Part shown: piece after piece, positions 41,212 through 50,287 of the stretch
Layout: each line of letters begins with the position of its first letter
Position numbering within the stretch: the stretch's first letter is position 1
DNA from: a virus
IMG/VR virus record: IMGVR_UViG_3300023184_003179
Location: 1 to 64,000 of that record
DNA: 64,000 nt
Direction: 5' to 3' (one strand)
Position numbers and translations under genes: made by a program
Notes under the pieces: generated by a model
Database searches by the model: none
What the model was told of the DNA's origin: nothing
What the model saw: only the letters and a program-made list of their open reading frames with translations

Positions 41212-41512
41212 TAATCCACTTCCTTGCTAGTTCCCTGCGTTCTTTTCTTTCTTTAATATCTTGCTCTACTTCTAGTTTACCATTAAGAATTTTTTCTGCA
41301 TTGTATGCAAAATAATTCCAAGTAGGATTTTCTGCTATTTTAAAATAATAATCTAATAAATCATAACATTGAGAAATACCGTATGATTCAACAAGAGCAT
41401 CTGCAGCCCATTGTTCAACATTAAGATTCATATTAGACTTGGCTTCGTATCTTTGTAGATGTAATTTATTATATCTACTTAGCAAAGCCATACGGTCTTT
41501 GCGTTCAGCCAT
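41204..41512 (-). CDS. Hypothetical protein upstream of helicase
   Basis: 102 residues, helical and charged (MAERKDRMALLSRYNKLHL...). The middle carries WAADALVESYGISQCYDLLD and a hydrophobic PTWNYFAYNAEKIL. It overlaps the helicase start, a position typical of a helicase loader or accessory protein, but no ATPase motif is present. Tentative. Confidence 0.6.
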   Translation of the reverse strand: MAERKDRMALLSRYNKLHLQRYEAKSNMNLNVEQWAADALVESYGISQCYDLLDYYFKIAENPTWNYFAYNAEKILNGKLEVEQDIKERKERRELARKWISE

Positions 41513-41513
41513 A

Positions 41514-41726
41514 TTAGTCCTCTATGAGTGATTCTTTTGCGTCTTTTACCTTTTGAATAACTTGATTCTCAACAAATGTATAAACACGATCCATTGCATC
41601 GCTAGTTGTTTCACCTTGACGCACTTGATCTACTACTCCAAGATCAACTCTTAGAGATTGAAAATTACCTAAATTTAATGTGTATCCTAATGTTGCTGAT
41701 ACCTTTGTGCTGTTATTTTCTTCCAT
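41514..41726 (-). CDS. Conserved small protein (70 aa)
   Basis: Contains GYTLNLGNFQSLRVDLGVVD and VYTFVENQVIQKVKDA, a pattern seen in short proteins of many actinophages and cyanophages near replication genes. Function unknown. Adjacent to the helicase-associated gene with a one-base gap. Confidence 0.65.
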   Translation of the reverse strand: MEENNSTKVSATLGYTLNLGNFQSLRVDLGVVDQVRQGETTSDAMDRVYTFVENQVIQKVKDAKESLIED

Positions 41727-41744
41727 ACCCCACCATTTCTTCTA

Positions 41745-42287
41745 TTAAATATTCTCTGCCCACACAGGAATAAACCTGCCATCTTCTGTCTTCGTATATG
41801 TAAGTATACCGTCTCCCATACGCCTTGTCAATTCTTGGCTTGTAGGAGTCATATTGTTTGTTATTAGTCCATCTTTTCTTGGTTGTCCAATATGTATAGT
41901 AGCCAGTATAGCACGTATGTCTCGTACCATGCTTTCTGAATAATAAGATCTTATTCTAAATCCACGTTCACCATTTAACTTTGCCCCAACTGGTGGCGGA
42001 ATCATTCCAGTTTTAATTAATTTAGGCATGTATTTTCTATGACGATTAATTAATTTAGCAGTCTCTGCTACAGTATATGCACGTTCTCTATTTTTTCTAA
42101 AATCTATACGTAAACATGTTTCAAGTCTATCTTTAGTAATATTATAAACAGAAACTAAACCAGTAGATCTTGAACTGTGATGAAGTCTAACAAGATCACC
42201 ATTAAGGAACCATATTTTTTGATTGCCTTTGATTACAGTTGAGTTATTGTATGTTTCGCTCTGAATAATTCCTTTGCCAGTAACCAT
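41745..42287 (-). CDS. HTH protein with MerR-like helix-turn-helix
   Basis: ATG 42287 follows AGAAGGC and gives 180 residues. The centre has AYTVAETAKLINRHRKYMPK (about 70-89), a winged HTH of MerR/DNA-binding type, followed by a GMIPPP wing. N- and C-terminal parts are beta-rich (LNGDLVRLHHSSRS). It overlaps the zinc protein upstream out of frame by 55 bases. Likely a regulator. Confidence 0.65.
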   Translation of the reverse strand: MVTGKGIIQSETYNNSTVIKGNQKIWFLNGDLVRLHHSSRSTGLVSVYNITKDRLETCLRIDFRKNRERAYTVAETAKLINRHRKYMPKLIKTGMIPPPVGAKLNGERGFRIRSYYSESMVRDIRAILATIHIGQPRKDGLITNNMTPTSQELTRRMGDGILTYTKTEDGRFIPVWAENI

Positions 42288-42424
42288 CTGCCTTCTTCGC
42301 TTTCTGTCGGTGGATGATAAAAAATTCTTGATCCACAGACCATACAATAAATTTCCATATGTTGCAAACCACTATATTGTCTATCAATAAATAGTCTGCC
42401 ATTGCATTTTTTGCAATTAAGCAT
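42233..42424 (-). CDS. Zinc-ribbon protein (63 aa)
   Basis: CKKC (4-7) and CMVC (27-30) form a zinc ribbon; the C terminus (GRWLLAKELFRAKH) is a basic helix. It is the first gene on the DNA-metabolism side of the virion block. Its 3' end overlaps the next gene in another frame. Confidence 0.7.
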   Translation of the reverse strand: MLNCKKCNGRLFIDRQYSGLQHMEIYCMVCGSRIFYHPPTESEEGRWLLAKELFRAKHTITQL

Positions 42425-42439
42425 TATTAATGTTTATCC

Positions 42440-42880
42440 TTAGTTTGGAATTCCAACAATAACTAAATGTACTGCTAGTGATAAATCTCCAGAAGTTCCA
42501 AATCTTACAACACCTTCAATTCTTGAAGTTGTTACAGTTTTTAGAATAACATTTACATTTTGTCCTGCAGGTGTTTGTCCAATATTAACTGCTGTTGCTG
42601 AAACTATTGGAGAGTATTTAAAATCACTAAAATCATATGTAAATGTTTTTTCGTTTCCAGCAGAAACGGTTGAGTTATTTGCAACCTCAACATAGCCACC
42701 AATTATTCTAGTTTCAGATGTTTTAACATTTTGTGCACCAGCACTTACTGTATCTACTGTTGTATAGTTATATGTTGCTGATGAAACCTGTGTAGACAAA
42801 TCATTTACAGCCTCAACAAGTGAATATAAATATGTAACATCAAGAGGTTGCCCTCTTTCTGGTAGTGGTACCTTAGCCAT
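42440..42880 (-). CDS. Beta-rich virion-associated protein (146 aa)
   Basis: AGGAGG precedes ATG 42880. N-terminal helix (LDVTYLYSLVEAVNDL), then beta-sandwich-like repeats (TVSAGNEKTFTYDF, RIEGVVRFGTSGDL). Last gene of the tail block; may decorate the tail or be a fibre-end protein. Family not recognised. Confidence 0.6.
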   Translation of the reverse strand: MAKVPLPERGQPLDVTYLYSLVEAVNDLSTQVSSATYNYTTVDTVSAGAQNVKTSETRIIGGYVEVANNSTVSAGNEKTFTYDFSDFKYSPIVSATAVNIGQTPAGQNVNVILKTVTTSRIEGVVRFGTSGDLSLAVHLVIVGIPN

Positions 42881-42899
42881 TAATTTCCTCCTCTTTTCA

Positions 42900-43325
42900 T
42901 TATACCAATAATTCTATTCCTGAGTCGTATATTTCAAGACTTTCGTTTAGTGTTTTTTGTGATGCCTCAACCTGAACAATAACACGAACATTTGTAGTGC
43001 CAGTATTTAAAAATGAATATGTATGTATTGGTGATGTTCCATGATATGTTGGTGATGTATTATCAAAACCAACAAATATATCATATTTTGGTCTATTTAG
43101 TTCATCTCCCCAAACAACTGTAGTAATTGTTTGAGATATTTGTAATGCACCATTAACTGTAGTAATTGAATCATCTGCAATTATGTTTATTGGGGACCAC
43201 TGAGATGTTCTGTTTTTATCTTCTGATACAACTCTGTATCTAAAAATATATCCAATATTTTCAGAATCAATTGCTGGAAGCAATGCCTTTTTAATAATTG
43301 CTTTTTTTATACCTGAGTCAGCCAT
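42900..43325 (-). CDS. Small tail protein (141 aa)
   Basis: Beta-rich with YIFRYRVVSEDKNRTSQWSP and ISQTITTVVWGD, a fibronectin-like strand pattern followed by YDIFVGFDN. The position after larger tail genes suggests a tail-tip or fibre subunit. No named family. Confidence 0.6.
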   Translation of the reverse strand: MADSGIKKAIIKKALLPAIDSENIGYIFRYRVVSEDKNRTSQWSPINIIADDSITTVNGALQISQTITTVVWGDELNRPKYDIFVGFDNTSPTYHGTSPIHTYSFLNTGTTNVRVIVQVEASQKTLNESLEIYDSGIELLV

Positions 43326-44500
43326 TACGACGTTACTCCGCCTGAAACATCCACAGAAAATCTAAATTCAATATAGTTACTAGTGTTAGGATTTTTAACA
43401 ATTGTTGATGCATCTTGAGTTTGTATAATTGAATATCCAGTTAAACCATAAAGTGGATTTAATGTTGAAACATTTTCTAATCTTAATGCATCTAGAGCAA
43501 CATAATAATTTGGAGATGGAATTCCTATTGGTCCGCTTTCTTCTGCAAAAACACATGCATAAATTTTAACAACTGTAACAGCATTCCAGGTAAAGTTAGC
43601 AGAGGTATATAAGTCTTGAAGTTGTTTAGTTACTACAAAATATCTTTCTGTATCAAAATCATAAGCACCACCACTGCTGTCGTTTACAACTTCAGCCTCA
43701 AATCTAGCATATTCTGCAGTCTCTGTTTCTGTTGATGCAAACTCAATAAGAACTCTAACTCTTTCTGGTATGTCATTAGATGTTGCATCTTTATTAACTA
43801 CAGAAAATGCTAGCCTTAATTCATCTGTTGGAGAGTTTCTTGTAAAATCAACACTAGCACCAGTTAGGTGAATATGGCTTGATCCTGGCTCTATTACAAA
43901 ATGATCTTGGGCTGACCCACTTTCTTCGCTAATTGAAATATCAGCATCGTCGCCTTGAATCATTATTATATTATTTAAAAATCTTGGTCTTTCATATCTT
44001 TCAACTCTTGGAGATTTAAAAAATATTGGATTGTCTGAACTTGTTTGAAATACTGAATTTGTAACAGCAATAATATTATCGTATTCTGGTTGATCAAGTG
44101 CTGCAGAAAATGTATCAATTGCAACTGCTGCTGATGGCGTATGGTGTTGCCAATTTTCTGTTTGTGTAAAAGCAAATACTGTTTTGCTATCAAATGCACC
44201 AGCAGAAGGATTTGATCCAGCAGAGTATATTCCTACTTCAGAGATTTCATATCTTTCTTCTGTTGGTAGTTCTGCTGTTAATACAATTTTATCTAGCCCA
44301 CCTTCGTTTACAAATCCCCTTGAAGAAATTGGGACACGAAACATTTCAAAATCTAGGTTTGTTTTTGTTGAATAATCTCCAAGATTGTTTCCAGTTATAA
44401 GTGGTGTTGCACCACAACCTATGGCAATATAAGATGCATATGCTGGTGCCTGACCAAGCAGGTATTTAGCAATAATTGTCTTACCAGTATTAGTTATCAT
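43325..44500 (-). CDS. Minor tail protein, baseplate/fibre-like (391 aa)
   Basis: Long beta-rich protein with an N-terminal NTGKTIIAKYLLGQAPAYA helix-strand and YIAIGCGAT, as in fibre or tail proteins built on repeated beta domains. C-terminal half has EYARFEAEVVNDSS and YSIIQTQDASTIV. ATG overlaps the stop of the gene above. Likely binds the host surface. Confidence 0.65.
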   Translation of the reverse strand: MITNTGKTIIAKYLLGQAPAYASYIAIGCGATPLITGNNLGDYSTKTNLDFEMFRVPISSRGFVNEGGLDKIVLTAELPTEERYEISEVGIYSAGSNPSAGAFDSKTVFAFTQTENWQHHTPSAAVAIDTFSAALDQPEYDNIIAVTNSVFQTSSDNPIFFKSPRVERYERPRFLNNIIMIQGDDADISISEESGSAQDHFVIEPGSSHIHLTGASVDFTRNSPTDELRLAFSVVNKDATSNDIPERVRVLIEFASTETETAEYARFEAEVVNDSSGGAYDFDTERYFVVTKQLQDLYTSANFTWNAVTVVKIYACVFAEESGPIGIPSPNYYVALDALRLENVSTLNPLYGLTGYSIIQTQDASTIVKNPNTSNYIEFRFSVDVSGGVTS

Positions 44501-45336
44501 GACGTATAGTCTCCAAGATTCGCTTCATATATTGTACCATTTACTGTTATTTGAGTTTCTATTTGTTCATCATTGTTTAAATTAACAAACTCAATAATAA
44601 GATCTCCAGTAGTTTCATCAAAATAAACATTCTCTCCATTTAGCCCATTGCCAACTTCAGGTATTTTATCCTCTAGTTTAATTGAAAATCCAGCAAAAAA
44701 CCTATTTGCAGTTTGTTGAAGTCCTAAAATATTATTTGGATTATATTGTTGTTGAATTGCTGATAGATTTTTTATTGGTTGATAAGATATTTTTTGTCCA
44801 TTGACAGTATCTGATCTAACAATACTAATTAATTCTTGACCACCAATATTTTCAAAAATAAGATCTGACATTATTTCTATTGGAACTGCTGCATCGTCAA
44901 ACAAAATAGTGTCTATTGGGGCTGCTTTAACTAGTGGCGATGTTTCAAACATTCTTGCAGAAAACATTTCTGGCTCTGGTGCTGGAGGTGTTGCTTTTAA
45001 AAATGTAACTGGTTCATTGTTTGTTGGATGAATGCCATACATTCTATTATATTTAATGTCTCCAAAGTATTCTCTTTCTTTTTTATCTAAAATTGCAAGC
45101 ATTCCTTGTGTATTTATGCTTCCATTAGAAAGTGTTACGGATGCTCTTTCATTTGCAGTTAACTGTTGATACTCAGGAACATCATTAAAATATCCTTGAG
45201 AATTTACGCCACCTCTTGCTGCTACTTGCTCTGCTCCAACAATGCTTATTGCTTCTGCTGTTTTTGCAGCATTAATATCTTTATTAACTGTATTATTTTT
45301 TTGGCGTTCATAATTTGCCCAATCTAAAGCACCCAT
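44497..45336 (-). CDS. Tail protein (279 aa)
   Basis: N terminus helical (MGALDWANYERQKNN...), then a loop-rich middle (NSQGYFNDVPEYQQLTANE) and acidic beta end (YFDETTGDLIIEFVNLNN). It lies between the large 1437-residue protein and the fibre-like gene. No recognised domain; may connect tail tip proteins. Confidence 0.65.
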   Translation of the reverse strand: MGALDWANYERQKNNTVNKDINAAKTAEAISIVGAEQVAARGGVNSQGYFNDVPEYQQLTANERASVTLSNGSINTQGMLAILDKKEREYFGDIKYNRMYGIHPTNNEPVTFLKATPPAPEPEMFSARMFETSPLVKAAPIDTILFDDAAVPIEIMSDLIFENIGGQELISIVRSDTVNGQKISYQPIKNLSAIQQQYNPNNILGLQQTANRFFAGFSIKLEDKIPEVGNGLNGENVYFDETTGDLIIEFVNLNNDEQIETQITVNGTIYEANLGDYTS

Positions 45337-45337
45337 A

Positions 45338-48300
45338 TTATACCTCCGCCAAATAAAGTGTCATGTCTGGACCATTTATTTTTCTTGTATAGTCAATATT
45401 ATATACTACAAACTTAGAAGTATCTGAAGTTACTAAATCTACTCCATCAGAATTTTTATAGTCAATATTTATAATATCGCCTAATTGAATTATTGGATTT
45501 GCAAATATTTTTATTCCAATAGATTTTTTAGGTTCCATTAATTTATCTGTTAACCATCCCATTAAACTTTCTGCGTCATCTTGTGTTTGTATATATGGAG
45601 TTTCTAATGTAAACTCATTATTTCCATATATCATTCTACTTAATTTAATTTTATCAAATTTTTCTTTTAATACTAAACTAGATGTAACTAATGAAGATCC
45701 AGTAAGTTCTGGGCTAGAAAGATTTCCCCTTTTCTTAAAATAATTGTCAACTGTTAATTCATGTGTTGTATCTTGTGTAAATGTTATTCCTTGAATTCTT
45801 AAATAATTACCAGTAGTTTCATCAAGGTTTAATGCTGTATCTGTAGAATTAAATATTAAAAATTCTGCACCATAAGAATCTGCATAAAAACCAGATGTTG
45901 TGTATCCTTTTATTCTATTAAATGTTGGTGATAGTTGAGCATAAAGAGCAGGGTATGCACGGTCATACTTTATATCAAAATATGCACACTCTCTCATGAT
46001 TGATCCAAATTCTTCAAAATACATATTATATTTAGGTGGTTGCTGAGAACTAATGCCAGATAAATATGTTGATTTGATTATTCCACTCATTCCATACTTT
46101 CTAAATGATTCATCTGCATCTATTACCTTATCTCCAAATGCAGAAGAAATTGTTTCTCCTACTGTAAATACTGTATTTTGAGAGTAGTTTTCTGAAAGAG
46201 CGTATACGTTTTCAAACATGCATCTAGATGATCCACGAACAAAAGTAGCCATATTATTATATGTTGGAAGCGGATCTGTATCATCAACAACTTTTATTAA
46301 TTTATTATTAATGTATAAATAAAACCTTCTTATTTTTCCAATGTCTTCATACTCTACTGCTAAATCATATACAGTTGGATTTTCTTCGCCAGTTGTTCTG
46401 TATTGACCAGTAAATCTTCCGTCATCAACAATAATCTTTGACAGCCCTCCCCAAAGTTTTACTGGAATTGCATTATTATTAGATGAATCTTTTTTAATTT
46501 TATAAAATACAACATTGTTAATAGATATATCAGATTGACCTTGATTATCTAATTTTAAATAAGAGTTTATATTTTCTTCTGTTAATGCAACAATTTCAAA
46601 ATAATATCCATTATTTGTTTGTGGATTAAGAAGAACCGCCATTCCTCCAGATCCTCCACCAATGCTTACGTTTTGATCTGGCTGAACTCCAGGAACCTGA
46701 TAATAAGTTACGCTTCCAGTTGGTGTCTGGCTACGATTTTCATTGTTTTCTATTTTTCCAACAATTCTTATTCTTGTTCCAAAATGTTTATATGCGTTAT
46801 CAAGTTCTTTATAAACATAAGAAACAAGATTTATTGGTGTTTCTGTTGTTGTAAAAGAAGGACCGTTTATAACCAAAGCAGAAGATTGAATTGTTCCAGA
46901 CTGTGTTGATAGATTGCTGTTTACTTCAGTTTCTGTTATGTGGCTTGACGACATAAAGTTTTTTATTGTTCCGCCTCGCGATGCTTGTCTAGCCTTTGTA
47001 TCATTTATTCCAGCAGCGCCTATACTTGTTGCTGGCAAGGAAAGATTTTCTAGCAATGTTGTTGTAAATAAATATTGAGATTGCATTTCACAACCTCTTA
47101 CGTAGTCATTATTTGACCAATAAGAATTAATGCCAGCAGTGTGCTCTGCAATTTCTGTTCCAAATTGTGCACGACCATGTTCTGATACCGCTCCATTTTG
47201 CAAACGAGTTATTCCATCAATCGTTTCATAATAGGGAACTGTATATATCCTAATTAATCCTGTTGGATATATTTTTCCATTAAATGGAATAGATTTAAAA
47301 TAATTTTGATAATCTTGATTGCTTGTAATCCAAACATTTCCAATGCCAGTAACATTAAATTCTGCTGCATCATATTTAATTATTTCACCATTAGAATAAA
47401 AATATCCTTGGTATCGTGTAAGCCAATAAACGTTTTCACCTAAATCTATAATATTATTTATAACTGAATGATTTACAATTATTGGAGCAATTGCTGGCAG
47501 ATCTGAGTTAAGTGGCATTGCACCCAAAACATACTTTCCTTGTTTTGATGCAACTTCATTTATTGTTTTTGTTGAATCAGTTCCAGAAACTTCCCATAAT
47601 AATGCTGGCTTGTATATCCAAGTTTTTTCTTTATCTATCATACTTGCTTGACGTATAGATCCATAGGATCTTTGTATGTATCTAGATGTATAATTAATCT
47701 TTCCATTATTATAAACCTTTTTATCTTCTGAGGCAATAGAAATAATATTAGGCAATGTACCAGATGTTTGATTTTCAATTATTCCGCTTTGTGATTGATT
47801 ATTAGATCCAGATAAAGTCATATCTGCTTCTCTTGATGTTGGCAACATATAGTTTTTACTCATCATAACAAAATTATTATATTCATCAAAAAACATTGCA
47901 CTTTGTGTTGATACAGCCAACTGATTTAAAACTTCTGCAACAGTTTGATCTGGAGCAATAAAGAAAAATGGAATAATTGGTTCTGGTTCATTTTCTTCTC
48001 TATAAAAAATATAATTACTAAAACCAATATAGTCAAGCAATAAACTAATTGCATAACTAAGAGATGTTTCTGTTGTAAGAATTCTTGGTGCAGGCATTGA
48101 TTCTAAGAAAAAATAAAAATCTCTTAATTGTAATTGTAGCGTTCCAGCAGTTACATCTGCTTGTGGAAAGCCATCTGAGTATAAAGTTTTAATAGGAACC
48201 CAATAGTCAAATCCTTCTACGTTTAATATCTTTTCATAAAAATTAAATTTAATATTTTTACGAATATAATCTTTTACAATACTTGTGGAATTATTATTGT

Positions 48301-49651
48301 TAAATGCTTGATCATCATCAAATAAAGATAGTGAGCCAGTTGATGCAAGTAGTTGTCCTACTGGTAATGCAGAATTTCCAAGATCTGAAAGAATTTTTTT
48401 AACATTATATTCAATAACTTTATCTGATATATCTACTACTAGTCTTGGAGACATTTCAATTAAATCAAACGTAGACTCAAACTTATTCATTCTTTCTACT
48501 GCTACTCTTATTCCACGAATATTTTGAAACTCTCTATACACTACATTTCCATTTATACCTTCTTTAAAATATGCAGGATTTGTAAGTTCTTTTACAAAGG
48601 TTGTTTTATTATCTATTTCTTCATTTCCAAGTATCCAGCCATAGGCAGGGACAAAGTTTTCATACTCATTAGTTGTTCCGTTCCAAATATAAAAAGTTCC
48701 AACATCTTCATTATTTTCAATTACTAAATAAGAATATCCAGTTATTGAAACTGTTGGAAGCAAAGTACTAGAAGACAGCGTTTCTGCAAAAACAAATGAA
48801 TCTTTAAAGTTATCTGGGATGTTTGTTAATCCATATTGCAATTCAACATATCCATCATTTTTAACTATTTGACTTCCGTCTTCACGCAAATCATTTTCAT
48901 TAAATACATATGCATCTGTCCAGTTATCTCCATTTAAATACTGAACTCTCCATCTTGTTGGAGTTGTTTTGTTGTTGTCTCCATAAAATGGATCTGCAAA
49001 TGTTTTTGAAATATCTGTAAAAGTACCAAGATCAATATCCCCAACATTAGTTTGCATTTTAACAATAATTCTATTTGCTGGAACGTTTTCTTTATAAACT
49101 ACAAATGGAACTGCATCATCTATGTAGTAATTACCATTGACTGTTATGTTTGCAATGCCACGCTCTGTACCAGATTCAGTTCTAAAAGATGTCCAGTATT
49201 TAAATTGATCATCTCTGGATGGCATGTAATATCTTGGTCGTCTTGCAAGATTGCTGCCAGAATTTGATAAATACTTTCCATTAAAAAATGTTGCTTTATT
49301 AATACCAGATCTTGGTCTAAATGGTTTAACGCAGTCTTCTAGTGAGTATAAAAGTTTAAGTTTTTCTTTTTTTGATGTAAATGCTTTGGGGGTTCCATTA
49401 TTTTCAAAACCACCATCAACAATAACATCTGCATCTGTTGCTGCTGTATAAAAATTTCCAGTATCAGCATTATCAAATGTATTAAAAAGTGTTAAGAACT
49501 GAGAGTTTTGTTCTTGTGGTCTATATCTGTAGTTACCAAGTTTATAAATATTATCTGGCATATTCATATTCCACTCAGCAAGAACTAATGACTGAGTTTG
49601 AATTGTTGCTGATGTTTCAAAGTGATTTTTTAATTCTGTACTTTCAAACAT
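45338..49651 (-). CDS. Large minor tail protein (1437 aa)
   Basis: Starts with ATG at 49651 (MFESTELKNHF...). Long, beta-rich with many aromatic residues; central region has SQTPTGSVTYYQVPG and a DGRFTGQYRTTGEE stretch resembling jelly-roll (LamG-like) fold; C-terminal half has MGWLTDKLMEPKKSIGIKIF, a baseplate-hub type motif. Size and location after the tape measure and a distal-tail-like protein fit a tail-associated central hub/fibre. Not assigned to a named family. Confidence 0.75.
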   Translation of the reverse strand: MFESTELKNHFETSATIQTQSLVLAEWNMNMPDNIYKLGNYRYRPQEQNSQFLTLFNTFDNADTGNFYTAATDADVIVDGGFENNGTPKAFTSKKEKLKLLYSLEDCVKPFRPRSGINKATFFNGKYLSNSGSNLARRPRYYMPSRDDQFKYWTSFRTESGTERGIANITVNGNYYIDDAVPFVVYKENVPANRIIVKMQTNVGDIDLGTFTDISKTFADPFYGDNNKTTPTRWRVQYLNGDNWTDAYVFNENDLREDGSQIVKNDGYVELQYGLTNIPDNFKDSFVFAETLSSSTLLPTVSITGYSYLVIENNEDVGTFYIWNGTTNEYENFVPAYGWILGNEEIDNKTTFVKELTNPAYFKEGINGNVVYREFQNIRGIRVAVERMNKFESTFDLIEMSPRLVVDISDKVIEYNVKKILSDLGNSALPVGQLLASTGSLSLFDDDQAFNNNNSTSIVKDYIRKNIKFNFYEKILNVEGFDYWVPIKTLYSDGFPQADVTAGTLQLQLRDFYFFLESMPAPRILTTETSLSYAISLLLDYIGFSNYIFYREENEPEPIIPFFFIAPDQTVAEVLNQLAVSTQSAMFFDEYNNFVMMSKNYMLPTSREADMTLSGSNNQSQSGIIENQTSGTLPNIISIASEDKKVYNNGKINYTSRYIQRSYGSIRQASMIDKEKTWIYKPALLWEVSGTDSTKTINEVASKQGKYVLGAMPLNSDLPAIAPIIVNHSVINNIIDLGENVYWLTRYQGYFYSNGEIIKYDAAEFNVTGIGNVWITSNQDYQNYFKSIPFNGKIYPTGLIRIYTVPYYETIDGITRLQNGAVSEHGRAQFGTEIAEHTAGINSYWSNNDYVRGCEMQSQYLFTTTLLENLSLPATSIGAAGINDTKARQASRGGTIKNFMSSSHITETEVNSNLSTQSGTIQSSALVINGPSFTTTETPINLVSYVYKELDNAYKHFGTRIRIVGKIENNENRSQTPTGSVTYYQVPGVQPDQNVSIGGGSGGMAVLLNPQTNNGYYFEIVALTEENINSYLKLDNQGQSDISINNVVFYKIKKDSSNNNAIPVKLWGGLSKIIVDDGRFTGQYRTTGEENPTVYDLAVEYEDIGKIRRFYLYINNKLIKVVDDTDPLPTYNNMATFVRGSSRCMFENVYALSENYSQNTVFTVGETISSAFGDKVIDADESFRKYGMSGIIKSTYLSGISSQQPPKYNMYFEEFGSIMRECAYFDIKYDRAYPALYAQLSPTFNRIKGYTTSGFYADSYGAEFLIFNSTDTALNLDETTGNYLRIQGITFTQDTTHELTVDNYFKKRGNLSSPELTGSSLVTSSLVLKEKFDKIKLSRMIYGNNEFTLETPYIQTQDDAESLMGWLTDKLMEPKKSIGIKIFANPIIQLGDIINIDYKNSDGVDLVTSDTSKFVVYNIDYTRKINGPDMTLYLAEV

Positions 49652-50287
49652 TTATACTTCTTCCAGCGTTACCGATATATTCCAAAGATCGTGATTATTT
49701 GCTCCACGCTTTACAACAGAATAGTTAAAGTCTGCAAAATAAACTTGAATTATTTGATTATATCTGTTTAAAGCATTATATTGATAATTTTGTCCTTCAA
49801 GATTTTTATATTTATCATATGCTAAATACATCCAGAATGGTCCTTGATGATTTTCATACCAATCAAGAAGTTCTCCTCCACCTGCTCCACCATCTGCAGT
49901 ATACTCATCTGTTGTTCTTATATTTGGGGATAATCCTGTTGTTTCGCTATACCCTGGCAAACCAGAATATCCTCTTGATGGAAGCATATTCCAAGATACT
50001 GACATATTTAGTTTATCTGCAATATGATAAGAGCGCATGCGACCGTTAATTGTTCTTTGGCGCTCTTCAATTCTTTGATTATTAAACTGCATCTCTCCTC
50101 TATTATGGTCAGATAATATAATGAATTGGTCTAATAGGTCTGTGTCAGTTTCTTCAGTTGTTGCTCCAACCTCTATGCCATTAGGTACGTATAAGCCATT
50201 GGAGAGGGTTCCAGCGTTGTTTGCCCATAGAATGCTCTGTGGTCTAGAGTATCTTTTTCTACCCGTTAAATATGCGCTTGTGGCCAT
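49652..50287 (-). CDS. Minor (distal) tail protein (211 aa)
   Basis: Tyr- and Asn-rich; starts TSAYLTGRKRYSRPQSI and has a FWMYLAYDKYKNL and VYFADFNYSVVKRG block. Follows the tape measure immediately, the usual place for a distal tail (Dit-like) protein. Family not proven. Confidence 0.7.
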   Translation of the reverse strand: MATSAYLTGRKRYSRPQSILWANNAGTLSNGLYVPNGIEVGATTEETDTDLLDQFIILSDHNRGEMQFNNQRIEERQRTINGRMRSYHIADKLNMSVSWNMLPSRGYSGLPGYSETTGLSPNIRTTDEYTADGGAGGGELLDWYENHQGPFWMYLAYDKYKNLEGQNYQYNALNRYNQIIQVYFADFNYSVVKRGANNHDLWNISVTLEEV

